IMG/VR virus record: IMGVR_UViG_3300036817_000141 | Span: 1-30,241 of that record | Origin: a virus | Length of the DNA stretch: 30,241 nt | Direction: 5' to 3' (one strand) | In this document: positions 1-7,430 of the stretch, one piece after another | Numbering within the stretch: the first letter of the stretch is position 1 | How the letters are laid out: each line of letters starts with the position of its first letter | The notes under the pieces: model-generated | What the model was told of the DNA's origin: nothing | The model's database searches: none | What the model saw: only the letters and a program-made list of their open reading frames with translations | Made by a program: the position numbers and the translations under genes

Positions 1-170
1 TGAAATATCGCGTTGAATGGCTGAACTATGACAACAAACCCGGCGAGCCCTTCGTGATCGAAGCCGATAGCCCGGAACACGCGGCAATGAAGGCATGGAA
101 TGCGGAACATCCGCATATCGTCAGAGTCATCGCGAGGGATTCCGATGAGCGAGAACAAAGCCTATCGTGA
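1..170 (+). CDS. 5'-truncated hypothetical phage protein
   Basis: An open frame enters from the left edge (codons begin at position 3) and ends at TGA 168-170. The visible product starts KYRVEWLNYDNKP and contains ADSPEHAAMKAWNAEHP, about 55 residues. The first visible bases, tg, would complete an ATG if the base just outside the window is A, so probably only one base is missing. The gene overlaps the next one (start 145) by 26 nt, the tight packing seen throughout this early block. No domain is recognised. It looks like a small soluble accessory protein. Confidence 0.55.
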   Translation, partial: KYRVEWLNYDNKPGEPFVIEADSPEHAAMKAWNAEHPHIVRVIARDSDEREQSLS

Positions 171-513
171 ATGCATGGCCGAGATCACGGCGGCGCTGAA
201 AAAATACGACATGGCCGGCGCAATCACTGTGATTTCGAAAGAGCGCGCAATGTTCAAATACGAGTTTCCTACATGGAGCGTTGTGCAATTCGACGGGCCG
301 CGCAAGATTCGCTTTCGCTCGAAACGAGAGGACTTTCCGAGTAAGGCGGCGCAGCACCAGGCAACCGAATTATCGGTGCATATCATCTTGCAAATGCGCG
401 ACATCGCGGCGCAAACTTTTGCGTTCTGCGAAGAAATAAAGACGAATCTCGACAAGCAACTAAAGATCGATCACGAACCGTTTGCCGACTTCGATCCGGA
501 GACTGAACACTGA
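145..513 (+). CDS. Hypothetical phage protein, 122 aa
   Basis: The product begins MSENKAYRECMAEITAALKK and ends DFDPETEH. I chose the ATG at 145 over an upstream in-frame start near 100 because a GAGGG Shine-Dalgarno at about 134-138 sits at good spacing. The N-terminal half reads as an amphipathic helix followed by strand-like segments, and the C-terminus is acidic. No signal peptide or membrane segment is visible. Its stop overlaps the start of the next gene (TGATG at 511-515), implying translational coupling. The family is not recognised; a host-takeover or accessory role is only inferred from position. Confidence 0.75.
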   Translation: MSENKAYRECMAEITAALKKYDMAGAITVISKERAMFKYEFPTWSVVQFDGPRKIRFRSKREDFPSKAAQHQATELSVHIILQMRDIAAQTFAFCEEIKTNLDKQLKIDHEPFADFDPETEH

Positions 514-818
514 TGATGCCACGAAAATATACGCTCGACGGCCGCACGCCTGTGCTCTGCGATGATCTTCTTGTGTGGGGACAATGGATGCAGGTCGCCA
601 ATCGCCAGGTTGCGGAAACGGCAATAGGCGACGCGCGCGTCAGCACGGTGTTCCTTGGACTTGATCACCAATGGTCCGATGACGGACCGCCATTGCTGTT
701 TGAAACGATGATCTTCGGCGGCGTCTATAGCGAACGACAATTCCGCTGTTCAACGTGGGATGAAGCCGAGATCCAACATGCTGCCGTAATCGAGGTAGCT
801 CGCGCGGGGATGCACTGA
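513..818 (+). CDS. Conserved phage hypothetical protein, 101 aa
   Basis: The product contains DDLLVWGQWMQVANRQVAET, then GDARVSTVFLGLDHQW and LLFETMIFGGVYSE, ending with a CSTWDEAEIQHAAVIEVAR helix. This order (a W-rich start, 'VSTVFLGLDH', 'LFETM.FGG', 'TWdEA...HA') is a pattern I recall from small hypothetical proteins of phages and prophages of Alpha- and Betaproteobacteria. No biochemical role is known to me. It overlaps both neighbours by one base (TGATG), so it belongs to one co-translated early cassette with the genes at 145 and 818. Confidence 0.85.
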   Translation: MMPRKYTLDGRTPVLCDDLLVWGQWMQVANRQVAETAIGDARVSTVFLGLDHQWSDDGPPLLFETMIFGGVYSERQFRCSTWDEAEIQHAAVIEVARAGMH

Positions 819-1060
819 TGGAACATGATGAAACCGTCGCCAAGGCAATAGAGGCCACGAAACGCATGATCGACACACACGACGAAACGGTAGAAATAAA
901 AATAACCCGCGATCCGGGCAGCGGCTACCGTGTATGGATCCACGTCGGATCCGAGCTTGCCGTACGCGTCTACCGCGCCGCGTTGCTTTTGGACGGCGTA
1001 CAACTGCCGCTGCCCATGCGCACGCCTGTTCCCGAAGACGACGACGCCCCCGGAAAATAA
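818..1060 (+). CDS. Hypothetical protein, 80 aa
   Basis: The product begins MEHDETVAKAIEATKRMIDT, continues with strand-like VEIKITRDPGSGYRVWIHVG and ends in an acidic DDDAPGK tail. The start overlaps the stop of the upstream gene (TGATG at 816-820). It is the last gene of the first rightward cassette: the strong hairpin at 1064-1100 begins a few bases after its TAA. No domain, signal sequence or membrane segment is recognised. Confidence 0.7.
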   Translation: MEHDETVAKAIEATKRMIDTHDETVEIKITRDPGSGYRVWIHVGSELAVRVYRAALLLDGVQLPLPMRTPVPEDDDAPGK

Positions 1061-1100
1061 AAAGGCGCTGTGCGGTGCTGATTCGAACCAGCACAGCGCC
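1054..1100 (-). terminator. Strong hairpin with U-tract in the leftward direction
   Basis: Arms 1064-1073 and 1091-1100 form a perfect 10-bp inverted repeat (GGCGCTGTGC / GCACAGCGCC) around a 17-nt loop. Read on the minus strand, the hairpin is followed at once by TTTTTATTTT (1063-1054), a textbook intrinsic terminator. On the plus strand the 3' side has no U-run, so its efficiency rightward is doubtful. The loop contains GGTTCGAATC on the minus strand, resembling a tRNA T-loop, but the pairing around it is not canonical. No leftward gene lies just upstream, so what it terminates is unclear. Confidence 0.55.
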
Positions 1101-1108
1101 AAGTTGTA

Positions 1109-1122
1109 GTTGAGTAGCAAAC
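1109..1122 (+). promoter_or_regulatory. Putative operator GTTGAGTAGCAAAC
   Basis: This 14-nt word recurs exactly on the minus strand at 27035-27048, and as an 11-nt shortened copy at 27017-27027, between the HTH regulator and erf. It has weak dyad symmetry (GTTnnnTAnnnAAC). Here it lies 65 bp upstream of the first gene of the long rightward operon (ATG 1188) and just after the hairpin at 1064-1100. A regulatory protein site is inferred; the HTH protein encoded at 27040-27345 is the obvious candidate ligand. Confidence 0.45.
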
Positions 1123-1187
1123 GAACCACCCTAGCGCAGGGGAGTGCGTCGACGCTACAATAAGTGCAGATGCAGGAGGCCGCAACC

Positions 1188-1643
1188 ATGCAGATGCCGG
1201 TTATTCAGGCGCTCAATCCGAACCAGGTCTTGCCGCCGGTGCTCGCCAGCCCGCTGTGCCCGCCGCCCATATGGCCGAATAACGAATGGGTGTCCCTTCC
1301 CGTCGTCCAATTGGGCACGCCTATGGGGCCTTACAACACGACTACGGGCTGTTGCCAGGGCGGTTATACCGGACCGCTGGGCACGGGCCTGTGGCCTGGC
1401 CCGTCGTTCTGCCCGGGATCTGGCCTTGGCGGCATTCCGCCTGGCGAGGACGGCGAGGACGACGGTACCGGCGGCACCAGTGCCGAGCTCGGCGAAGTGC
1501 GCCGCGAGTTGCGCCGCGAGGCCCGCGAGCGACATTACGTCGAGGAAGCAAACGAGCGGATCGACCGCGAGCGGCGCGAGCGCACATACGATCGGCCGCC
1601 TTACGGCGATCGCGACCGCGACCGGGACCGCGACCGATATTAG
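1188..1643 (+). CDS. Pro/Gly-rich protein with Arg/Asp-repeat tail, 151 aa
   Basis: The first half is Pro/Gly-rich with Cys residues (PLCPPPIWPN, TTTGCCQGGYTG, PSFCPGSGLGG). An acidic GEDGEDDGTGG linker follows, then a charged helical segment (ELGEVRRELRREARERH) and a DRDRDRDRDRY tail. I chose ATG 1188 because AGGAGG at 1173-1178 lies 9 nt upstream; an earlier in-frame ATG at 1164 has no ribosome site. The family is not recognised. The RDRY-type terminus recurs in the products at 12182 and, more loosely, 7992 and 14768. As the first gene of the structural operon it is probably virion- or packaging-related, which is inference. Confidence 0.75.
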   Translation: MQMPVIQALNPNQVLPPVLASPLCPPPIWPNNEWVSLPVVQLGTPMGPYNTTTGCCQGGYTGPLGTGLWPGPSFCPGSGLGGIPPGEDGEDDGTGGTSAELGEVRRELRREARERHYVEEANERIDRERRERTYDRPPYGDRDRDRDRDRY

Positions 1644-1713
1644 CATCAGCCGCTTGGAACCGGCGCGCGAACGACTCAAATATGCACCGCCGCATGTGCG
1701 ATCGCTTGCGGCG

Positions 1714-1881
1714 ATGGAACGCGTGACCGCGGAAGCGGCCAAGTTCGATCGGCTGGACGATGTGGCCTTCGTGCTGCGCACGATGCAATTCGGCTCATTC
1801 GTCGAGTTCGCCGAGGCGATCGACTGCAAGCCGGGCAAGTTGTGGGACTGGGCAGTTAGCCGACGGGCACCGCCGCTATGA
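1714..1881 (+). CDS. Small XRE-like HTH protein, candidate small terminase (TerS)
   Basis: The 55-aa product ends FVEFAEAIDCKPGKLWDWAV followed by SRRAPPL. This matches the second half of an XRE-type helix-turn-helix (F-A-x-x-I-x-x-x-x-x-x-L-x-x-W...RxP). It sits one small gene upstream of the large terminase, where a DNA-binding TerS is expected, although it is shorter than usual TerS proteins. The frame is open upstream and could start at TTG 1654 or GTG 1696; no start has a convincing Shine-Dalgarno, so the N-terminus is uncertain. It ends in an ATGA overlap with the next gene. Alternatively it is a small regulator. Confidence 0.5.
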   Translation: MERVTAEAAKFDRLDDVAFVLRTMQFGSFVEFAEAIDCKPGKLWDWAVSRRAPPL

Positions 1882-2051
1882 ACGCTCAAGAGACGCTTAC
1901 CGACATTGCCGACAGCATGCGAGAAATTGTCGAGATCTTGCGGCGCATGGAAGTTGCGATTGCGCGCGGACCGCGGGCGCCTGTCGATCCTGTCTATGTG
2001 CCCGGCGGACTGATGATGCGGCAGAACGGCGACCATATTCAGCGCGAATGA
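1878..2051 (+). CDS. Small hypothetical protein between TerS candidate and TerL, 57 aa
   Basis: The product begins MNAQETLTDIADSMREIVEI, continues with LRRMEVAIARGPRAP and ends GDHIQRE. The N-terminal 30 residues form a strong amphipathic helix, possibly a coiled coil, followed by a Pro-rich segment. It is coupled to both neighbours by ATGA overlaps (1878-1881 and 2048-2051), so it is made together with the terminase. An oligomerising helix next to TerL could belong to the packaging machinery, but no family is recognised. Confidence 0.6.
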   Translation: MNAQETLTDIADSMREIVEILRRMEVAIARGPRAPVDPVYVPGGLMMRQNGDHIQRE

Positions 2052-3898
2052 AAACGATCCGCCAATCAATGTACGACTTGCTTGGCGCGGTATCGATTCC
2101 GACCAAGGAGTTTGGACAGACGCGCGTGCAGCCGTGGCCATCGCAGCGCATTGTCATTGATACGATCGCCAGCGGTTTGCAAGAAGACGTCCACGAGTTC
2201 GTGATTCTCAAGTCACGGCAAATGGCCATCACTACCGTTGCGTCGGTGATCGAATTGTTGTGGGCACTCGCCAACCCTGGCACGCAAGGCGCCATCGTTG
2301 CCGACCGCGGCGATAACCTGGAACGACTGCGCCGCATCTTTGCGAGTCTGATTGAAACGCTGCCGCCGCAATGGCGCGCGCCGGAACACAAGCTGACGGT
2401 GAACAACCGCGGCGGCATTGCCTTTGCAAATCGCTCTGTGATCGACTTGCTGGCGGCCGGGTCCAACCCGGACCTTGGCGCCTCGCGCGCGTTGAACATG
2501 ATGCACGCGACGGAGTGTTCACTATGGCGATCGCTCGCCGGTGTCGAATCGCTCAAGGCGTCACTCGCGCGGCAGAATCCCAACCGCTTGTATATTTGGG
2601 AATCGGTCGCGAACGGATTCAACTGGTTTTACAATCATTGCCAGCAGGCCAAGGTCGATCGCCACATGCGATTTATCTTCGTCGGCTTTTGGGCGAATCC
2701 GACCTACGCAATCGAAAAGAGCGATCCGGATTTCAAGGTCTACTGGGACGGCGGCACGCTCACAATGGACGAAATCGAGCGCGCGAAGTTCGTCAAGGCC
2801 GAATACGGCTATACGATCAAGCCGGAGCAAATTGCGTGGTGGCGGCGCGAAGCGGAGTTCCGCGCCGAGGAATACATGCTGCGGCATTTTCCTTGGCATG
2901 AACGCGAGTGTTTTATTGCTTCCGGAAGCGGATTTTTTCCGGCGCAGCGCACCTTGGAGATTGCCGAAACGCTCGCCAGCGGGCCGCTTTACAAGGGCTA
3001 TCGCTACGTTTTCGAGGAGCGTTTTCTGTCATCACGCATTGAGCAAACGACCAACAAAGACGAAGTGAATTTGAAAGTGTGGGAACCGCCGCAAAGCGAC
3101 GCGGTGTCCGGCGGAAGCGATGAACAGGGCCGTCTTCTCCCCGACAAGCCGGCGGGCAAGTATGTGATCGGCATCGATCCGTCAGGCGGCGGCGGTGGCG
3201 ATGCCGACGAGCATGCCATTGAAGTGTTTCGCTGCTACTCTGACCGGCTGGTGCAAGTCGCCGAGTTCTCTTCAAACAAGCCGTTGACCTATCAATTGGC
3301 GTGGGCATTGTCGCATATCGGCGGTGCGTACAAGGATCACATTGCCAATCTTGAAGTAACCGGCGTTGGCGCCGCGGTCATGCCGGAAGTTCGCAATTTG
3401 CGCCAGCTTGCCGAGCGCGGCATTCTCCAAGCCGATCCGGCCAAGGGCAACATCCTGGACATGATCGGCAATGTCCGATGGTTTCTTTACAAACGCGCCG
3501 ACACCATGGGCGGCGCCGGATCCGTCATCAACTGGAAAAGCAATTACGACAACAAGCACATGATCTATTCCGAGCTACGCGATAGCTTGATGTTGCGTCG
3601 GCTCGAAATTAGATCGACACGCTTGATCCAGCAAATGCAAGCGATCGTCTATGATGACGGGCGCATCGGCGCTGGTCCCGACACCGGCGAGGGCGATGAC
3701 CTTGTGTCCGCGATGGTGCTTGCGCATCACGCCTGGATTGAATGGATTCGACCCGGTCTCGTGGCGCGCAACATGACATGGGCGTCCGTCAACGAAGGTC
3801 GCCCGCCCGGCGACATCGGCACGGTGTTGTCCTACGCATTCAGCCAGGCGACCCAGCGCATGTACGCGAACAGCCGCCGGCGTCCGGAGCGATTCTAA
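2048..3898 (+). CDS. terL: Large terminase subunit (packaging ATPase and nuclease)
   Basis: This 616-aa protein is the motor that pumps DNA into the procapsid through the portal and cuts the concatemer. The ATPase domain carries a degenerate Walker A at about residues 55-62 (KSRQMAIT) and a Walker B-like segment near 150-156 (NMMHATE). The RNase H-fold nuclease begins at GIDPSGGGGGDADE (Asp377) and has the distal acidic pair in GEGDDLVSAM (Asp550/Asp551). The order ATPase then nuclease and the length are standard for the family. The ATG at 2048 overlaps the upstream stop (ATGA). The Walker A has Ala where a Gly is usual in K-S-R-Q-M-G, which is mildly atypical. Confidence 0.95.
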   Translation: MKTIRQSMYDLLGAVSIPTKEFGQTRVQPWPSQRIVIDTIASGLQEDVHEFVILKSRQMAITTVASVIELLWALANPGTQGAIVADRGDNLERLRRIFASLIETLPPQWRAPEHKLTVNNRGGIAFANRSVIDLLAAGSNPDLGASRALNMMHATECSLWRSLAGVESLKASLARQNPNRLYIWESVANGFNWFYNHCQQAKVDRHMRFIFVGFWANPTYAIEKSDPDFKVYWDGGTLTMDEIERAKFVKAEYGYTIKPEQIAWWRREAEFRAEEYMLRHFPWHERECFIASGSGFFPAQRTLEIAETLASGPLYKGYRYVFEERFLSSRIEQTTNKDEVNLKVWEPPQSDAVSGGSDEQGRLLPDKPAGKYVIGIDPSGGGGGDADEHAIEVFRCYSDRLVQVAEFSSNKPLTYQLAWALSHIGGAYKDHIANLEVTGVGAAVMPEVRNLRQLAERGILQADPAKGNILDMIGNVRWFLYKRADTMGGAGSVINWKSNYDNKHMIYSELRDSLMLRRLEIRSTRLIQQMQAIVYDDGRIGAGPDTGEGDDLVSAMVLAHHAWIEWIRPGLVARNMTWASVNEGRPPGDIGTVLSYAFSQATQRMYANSRRRPERF

Positions 3899-3957
3899 AG
3901 TCATCTAAACGACTTAACGCGGAACCGCTTGTGTCGGGTAACCGACTCATGGTTGCC

Positions 3958-3986
3958 TTGACAGTGTTCTCTACCGGACCAATACT
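3958..3986 (+). promoter_or_regulatory. Candidate sigma70-type promoter
   Basis: TTGACA at 3958-3963, a perfect -35 box, is followed after 17 bp by AATACT at 3981-3986 (four of six matches to TATAAT). It lies in the only sizeable non-coding gap after terL (3899-3992). The expected start of transcription, around 3992-3994, coincides with the ATG of the next gene at 3993, which has no Shine-Dalgarno, so the transcript would be leaderless or nearly so. A small GTCGG-GTAA-CCGAC hairpin (3933-3946) lies just upstream. Confidence 0.45.
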
Positions 3987-3992
3987 TTTGTC

Positions 3993-4190
3993 ATGAAGCT
4001 GACCGAGACGGCGAAACTGGCGAAGGAGTGGGCCAACGAAGTGGGGCGGTGGAACGCGTCGGCGGAAGCTATACGCGATGCATTGATGTGGGGATTTTCC
4101 GAGGTGGATCGGGGCCGTCATCCGACCAGCGTCCTTAAAGACATGAAGGACCGCGTCAATGCCAATAAAACGGACGTACGGCTGCTCTGA
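3993..4190 (+). CDS. Small hypothetical protein, 65 aa
   Basis: The product begins MKLTETAKLAKEWANEVGRW and continues with AEAIRDALMWGFSEVDRG, a mostly helical charged protein. It has no recognisable ribosome site; the ATG falls at the predicted transcription start of the promoter at 3958-3986, so leaderless initiation is possible. Its last 32 nt overlap the next gene in another frame. Family not recognised. The length and helical character would suit a small connector-adjacent or packaging accessory protein, but nothing in the sequence proves this. Confidence 0.55.
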   Translation: MKLTETAKLAKEWANEVGRWNASAEAIRDALMWGFSEVDRGRHPTSVLKDMKDRVNANKTDVRLL

Positions 4191-4623
4191 GTGCGGACAC
4201 TTCGTCGAAATCACTTTAGAGCTCTCCGATTACGATAAGCCTCCGCCGAACTGTCCTCGTTGCATTGCTTGGAATTTCAAAGAGCCGATGCAGCAGGAAT
4301 TTAAGCCGATCGCCATCGGCGGTTCCGACCGCTCGAAAGCCGTCAAGATCGCCGAAGACATCATGGAGAAGGATTACGGCGTTGCTGACGCCAAGGTCGA
4401 AGGCAAGGAGGGCGGCACGCCGACGGTGCGCTACAAAGACGAGAACAAGGGCGGCAGCTTTTGGGGCATTGCTCAAGACACCATGGCCGCAGCGATCACC
4501 GCCGGCCGCGCCAGTCGCCTCAAACACGGCAATGGCCTTGATGTTCTTCAGCAGAATATCAAGAATGGAGTAGAACCGGATCTCATTGCGCTATCGAAAA
4601 AGCGCAGCATGCGGGTCTACTGA
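4159..4623 (+). CDS. Zinc-ribbon (FmdB-like) phage protein, 154 aa
   Basis: The N-terminus carries a two-knuckle zinc ribbon, C9-x2-C12 and C32-x2-C35 (TYGCSECGHFVE and NCPRCIAWNF), resembling the FmdB/CxxC regulatory zinc-ribbon family. The remaining 115 residues are charged and helical, including SKAVKIAEDIMEKDYGVAD and NGLDVLQQNIKNG. ATG 4159 is preceded by AAGGA at about 4145-4149. It overlaps the upstream gene by 32 nt and is followed two bases after its stop by the next gene. Its position between terminase and portal suggests a head-assembly or packaging role; the zinc ribbon may bind nucleic acid or protein. Confidence 0.8.
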   Translation: MPIKRTYGCSECGHFVEITLELSDYDKPPPNCPRCIAWNFKEPMQQEFKPIAIGGSDRSKAVKIAEDIMEKDYGVADAKVEGKEGGTPTVRYKDENKGGSFWGIAQDTMAAAITAGRASRLKHGNGLDVLQQNIKNGVEPDLIALSKKRSMRVY

Positions 4624-4624
4624 C

Positions 4625-4888
4625 ATGCCAGACGGGAATCTCAAGGTAAAATTCGTCTCATCCGGCCGGTGGCCACAATGCCCGCCAGATCCGCAATACC
4701 CCGACGGAATGGATGTTGATTGCTCCGGCGGTTCGCAGCATTGGTGCAAAGTCGCGATTCCCTACCCGGCGCCACAATGCGGGTACATGTCCGTTAAATG
4801 CGAGACTTGCGGGGTGCGCGTCATAGTCACCGTCGCCGGTCGCTCGGACGATCCGCGGTCCGCCAAGATTCCGTGTCGGCTGCATTGA
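4625..4888 (+). CDS. Small Cys-rich protein upstream of portal, 87 aa
   Basis: The product starts MPDGNLKVKFVSSGRWPQC and contains six further Cys, including KCETCGVRVIVTVAG and a terminal IPCRLH. The CxxC and scattered Cys suggest zinc binding, like its upstream neighbour. Starts at ATG 4625 immediately after the upstream TGA and ends one base before the portal ATG, so expression is probably by reinitiation. There is no obvious Shine-Dalgarno. Family not firmly recognised; proteins of this look occur next to portal genes in alphaproteobacterial phages as far as I recall. Confidence 0.7.
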   Translation: MPDGNLKVKFVSSGRWPQCPPDPQYPDGMDVDCSGGSQHWCKVAIPYPAPQCGYMSVKCETCGVRVIVTVAGRSDDPRSAKIPCRLH

Positions 4889-4889
4889 C

Positions 4890-6602
4890 ATGCTCAAGAT
4901 CCCCAAACCCAAGAATATGACGGAGTGGTCCCGCGAGCTCGTCGACGAGTGCATGTCGTCGGCGAGCGATCGCGGTCTAGTCTACACGCGCGGCACGCAA
5001 TATTATTACATGGGCAGTTACGACGCGCGCGCGGCGATCTACAACAAGTGTAAGCCGTTCATCGACAAGTTGGCCGGCTTTCTGATGCAGCCGACCGACG
5101 TGCGCTTTAACGTGGTCTTCGATTCCGGCGAGCCCCCCGACGTGCTCGACCGGGCGCAACTGCTCGGCGAAAAACTCACCGCCGATTTCCGGCAGACAGA
5201 CAGCGACATCATTTTTGCCGAGGCGGTGCTGTGGTCGCTCGTCAACGGCATTCAGCTTTTGAAGATCCGGCCGCACGACTTCGGCTTTCGCCTTAGCCCG
5301 GTTCATCCGCAAAATTTCGGTGTGCTGTCTGAGACCGTGCTGGCGATCGAGGAGCAAGAGGCGTTCTGCCACGTGTCCTATCCCACGGTGTCGCGGTTGC
5401 GCGGCACACTGGAGGCTGACGGACATCCGCGCGCCGACGAGATCATCGCCCGCATTTCCGAGGCCAGGCAGCACGATCGCGATTCCGAAGAGCCGAATTA
5501 TTTGCATCAGATGGTGGTCGGCGGTTTGCAGCCGCTCGGCAATGTCAATGACCCGCCATCGGCCGCCGGCATCGTGTCGGTATTCCCGGTGCCGACGCCT
5601 TGGCGGCCGCAACGCAAATTCTCGCCGACGGTGCGCATGTGCGAACTGTGGGTCAAAGATCCCGACCGCGACGGCGACTACACCACGATTCAAATGGCCT
5701 ATCCGGACATCATCATTGAGGGCGATTACACCAGGCGCAACCTGTCGCGCATACCGGGCCGGTGTCCGTTCCAGAAAATACAGGCACAGCCGACGCCGGG
5801 CTATTTTTTCGGCCGCAGCCTGATTGCCGATGTCCAGATGTTGCAAGACGTTCTCAACAAGCGGCTGCGCGACATCAAAGTCATGTGGGACCGCAACGTT
5901 ACCGCCCCGCAAGTGTTCTCCGGCTTCACTGGCGTGACCGAGGAAATGTATTTCAAAGTAATGAGCGAGGGCGGATTCCTCAATGATCCGAATCCCAACG
6001 CGAAAGCATCAAAATTAGTCGATCCGCCGCCGCAGGGATACTTGGAAGAACTTGAATTTCTCTGGAAGATGTTTGACGAAGCTTCCGGCTTTTCGCCGAT
6101 CATGGGTGGCCAGGGCGAGCCCGGCGTACGCGCTGGCGTGCATGCCCAAACACTGGTGCGCACGTCTTCGCCGCGGCTGATCGACCAGGCGGCGCGCGTC
6201 GAGCGGCAATTGGCAGAAACCGGCTTTTCGTGTTTGAAGGTTATGCAGGCGATGGATCCGACGATTTACCGGACCGAGAACGGCCAACAGTTCTTGGCCG
6301 GCGATTTGCCGGAGAATTTCCAAGTGCAAGTCGACTCGCATTCCGCCTCGCCCGCGTTCCAGGAAGACAATCGCCAGGTCGCCATTGCCCTGGCCCGGGC
6401 CGGCGCGATCGACGCCACGGATCTCATTCACATGTTGCACCCGCCTGGCGCCGAGTTGTTGCTTGCCAGGCTACGCCAGCGGCAGAAGTCGCAAGCGGAA
6501 GCCGCGAAGCAAGAAAAGCAGGAGGAGCTTGTACGCGACGTGGTCGGTCTGCCGGATCATCACCAGCGCCGTTCAAGCGGCGGCAAACGCGGCGGGCATT
6601 AA
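4890..6602 (+). CDS. Portal (head-tail connector) protein
   Basis: The 570-aa protein should form the dodecameric ring at the capsid vertex through which TerL packages DNA. Evidence is its length, its position directly after the terminase block, and portal-like segments: N-terminal helices with YMGSYDARAAIYNKCKPFID, a central mixed region with VHPQNFGVLSETVLAIEE, and a long C-terminal helical stretch (GARAGVHAQTLVR-like QTLVRTSSPRLIDQAARVER) followed by a Gln/Lys/Glu-rich tail. It resembles portals of podovirus-like phages rather than HK97-type. The start is the ATG one base after the upstream TGA, without a clear ribosome site. Confidence 0.85.
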   Translation: MLKIPKPKNMTEWSRELVDECMSSASDRGLVYTRGTQYYYMGSYDARAAIYNKCKPFIDKLAGFLMQPTDVRFNVVFDSGEPPDVLDRAQLLGEKLTADFRQTDSDIIFAEAVLWSLVNGIQLLKIRPHDFGFRLSPVHPQNFGVLSETVLAIEEQEAFCHVSYPTVSRLRGTLEADGHPRADEIIARISEARQHDRDSEEPNYLHQMVVGGLQPLGNVNDPPSAAGIVSVFPVPTPWRPQRKFSPTVRMCELWVKDPDRDGDYTTIQMAYPDIIIEGDYTRRNLSRIPGRCPFQKIQAQPTPGYFFGRSLIADVQMLQDVLNKRLRDIKVMWDRNVTAPQVFSGFTGVTEEMYFKVMSEGGFLNDPNPNAKASKLVDPPPQGYLEELEFLWKMFDEASGFSPIMGGQGEPGVRAGVHAQTLVRTSSPRLIDQAARVERQLAETGFSCLKVMQAMDPTIYRTENGQQFLAGDLPENFQVQVDSHSASPAFQEDNRQVAIALARAGAIDATDLIHMLHPPGAELLLARLRQRQKSQAEAAKQEKQEELVRDVVGLPDHHQRRSSGGKRGGH

Positions 6603-6613
6603 AAGAACGAAAC

Positions 6614-7342
6614 ATGAACAATACTGAGATATTGGCGGAAGGAGTGACGCTTTATCTCGGCGACTGCCGCGATGTGCTGCCGACGCTACCGATAGTCGAT
6701 GCGGTGGTGACTGATCCGCCGTATGCCGAGAAGACACATGCAGGAGCGCGGACTGGCGGCGGCAATGAGATCCTGATCGATTTCACTAGCATCACAGACG
6801 AGCAGTTTATTGAACTGTGCAAGCAATGCGTCGATAAATCACTGCGCTGGGTGCTTATGACTTGCGACTGGCGGCACGCCGCCGAGGCTCAACGGAGGCT
6901 TCCCGAGAGTTTCATCCGAGCGGGCGTGTGGGTCAAACCTAACGGGATGCCGCAATACACCGGCGATCGGCCAGCCATGGGATGGGAAGCAGTCGCAATC
7001 CTTCACAGGCCGGGCGTAAAGAAATGGAATGGCGGTGGCTCTCATGCCGTATGGGCCGTACCTAAAGTGAGCGGCGAGCATCCAACAACAAAGCCGCTGC
7101 CACTCGTGCAGTGCTGGCTGAGGCTATTTACCGACTTCGGCGATCGTGTGCTTGACCCGTTCATGGGCAGCGGCACTACCGGCGTCGCCGCCGTCAAGCT
7201 CGGCCGCCGGTTCATAGGCATTGAGATCGAGCCGAAGTATTTTGACATCGCGTGTCGGCGCATATCGGAAGCCCTCAAGCAACCGGATCTGTTTATTGAA
7301 ATTCCGAAGCCGGTACAGCTTGCATTGCCCGGATTGGTCTGA
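6614..7342 (+). CDS. Site-specific DNA methyltransferase (N4-cytosine/N6-adenine, beta-type order)
   Basis: The 242-aa enzyme should transfer methyl from S-adenosylmethionine to an exocyclic amino group in DNA. Motif IV (catalytic DPPY) is at residues 34-37 and motif I (SAM binding, DPFMGSGTTG) begins at Asp181. This catalytic-before-SAM order defines the beta class, to which host CcrM also belongs. The end of motif I continues GVAAVKLGRRFIGIEIEPKY as in the family. No restriction endonuclease is adjacent, so it is a solitary phage methyltransferase that may mask phage DNA or alter gene control. Target sequence is not predictable here. The start at 6614 excludes a long upstream extension overlapping the portal gene. 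Confidence 0.93.
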   Translation: MNNTEILAEGVTLYLGDCRDVLPTLPIVDAVVTDPPYAEKTHAGARTGGGNEILIDFTSITDEQFIELCKQCVDKSLRWVLMTCDWRHAAEAQRRLPESFIRAGVWVKPNGMPQYTGDRPAMGWEAVAILHRPGVKKWNGGGSHAVWAVPKVSGEHPTTKPLPLVQCWLRLFTDFGDRVLDPFMGSGTTGVAAVKLGRRFIGIEIEPKYFDIACRRISEALKQPDLFIEIPKPVQLALPGLV

Positions 7343-7430
7343 GTTGCAACGTAAAGCGTCTAGCGTTAACTTATGCCACCTTGGCGCTTAACCCCCACTC
7401 CCGCCAGGGCGCGTTGACGTACCCCACCCT

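Noticed and set aside
1064-1100. tRNA or attP core suggested by GGTTCGAATC
   Set aside because: The stem around the loop gives an 8-nt loop and no 7-bp acceptor, D-arm or anticodon arm can be drawn; no integrase gene is present.
1156-1161. TACAAT as a rightward -10 box upstream of 1188
   Set aside because: Good -10 match but no -35 or TGn extension at the right place; the late promoter remains unidentified.
1155-2141. Long open frame on the minus strand (about 328 codons) opposite the 1188-2051 genes
   Set aside because: Lies wholly opposite well-supported rightward genes with ribosome sites and recognisable products; its translation is low-complexity Arg/Ala/Ser typical of antisense GC-rich DNA.
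4977-5912. Long minus-strand frame opposite the portal gene
   Set aside because: Antisense shadow of a clear portal gene; no ribosome site and no recognisable domain.
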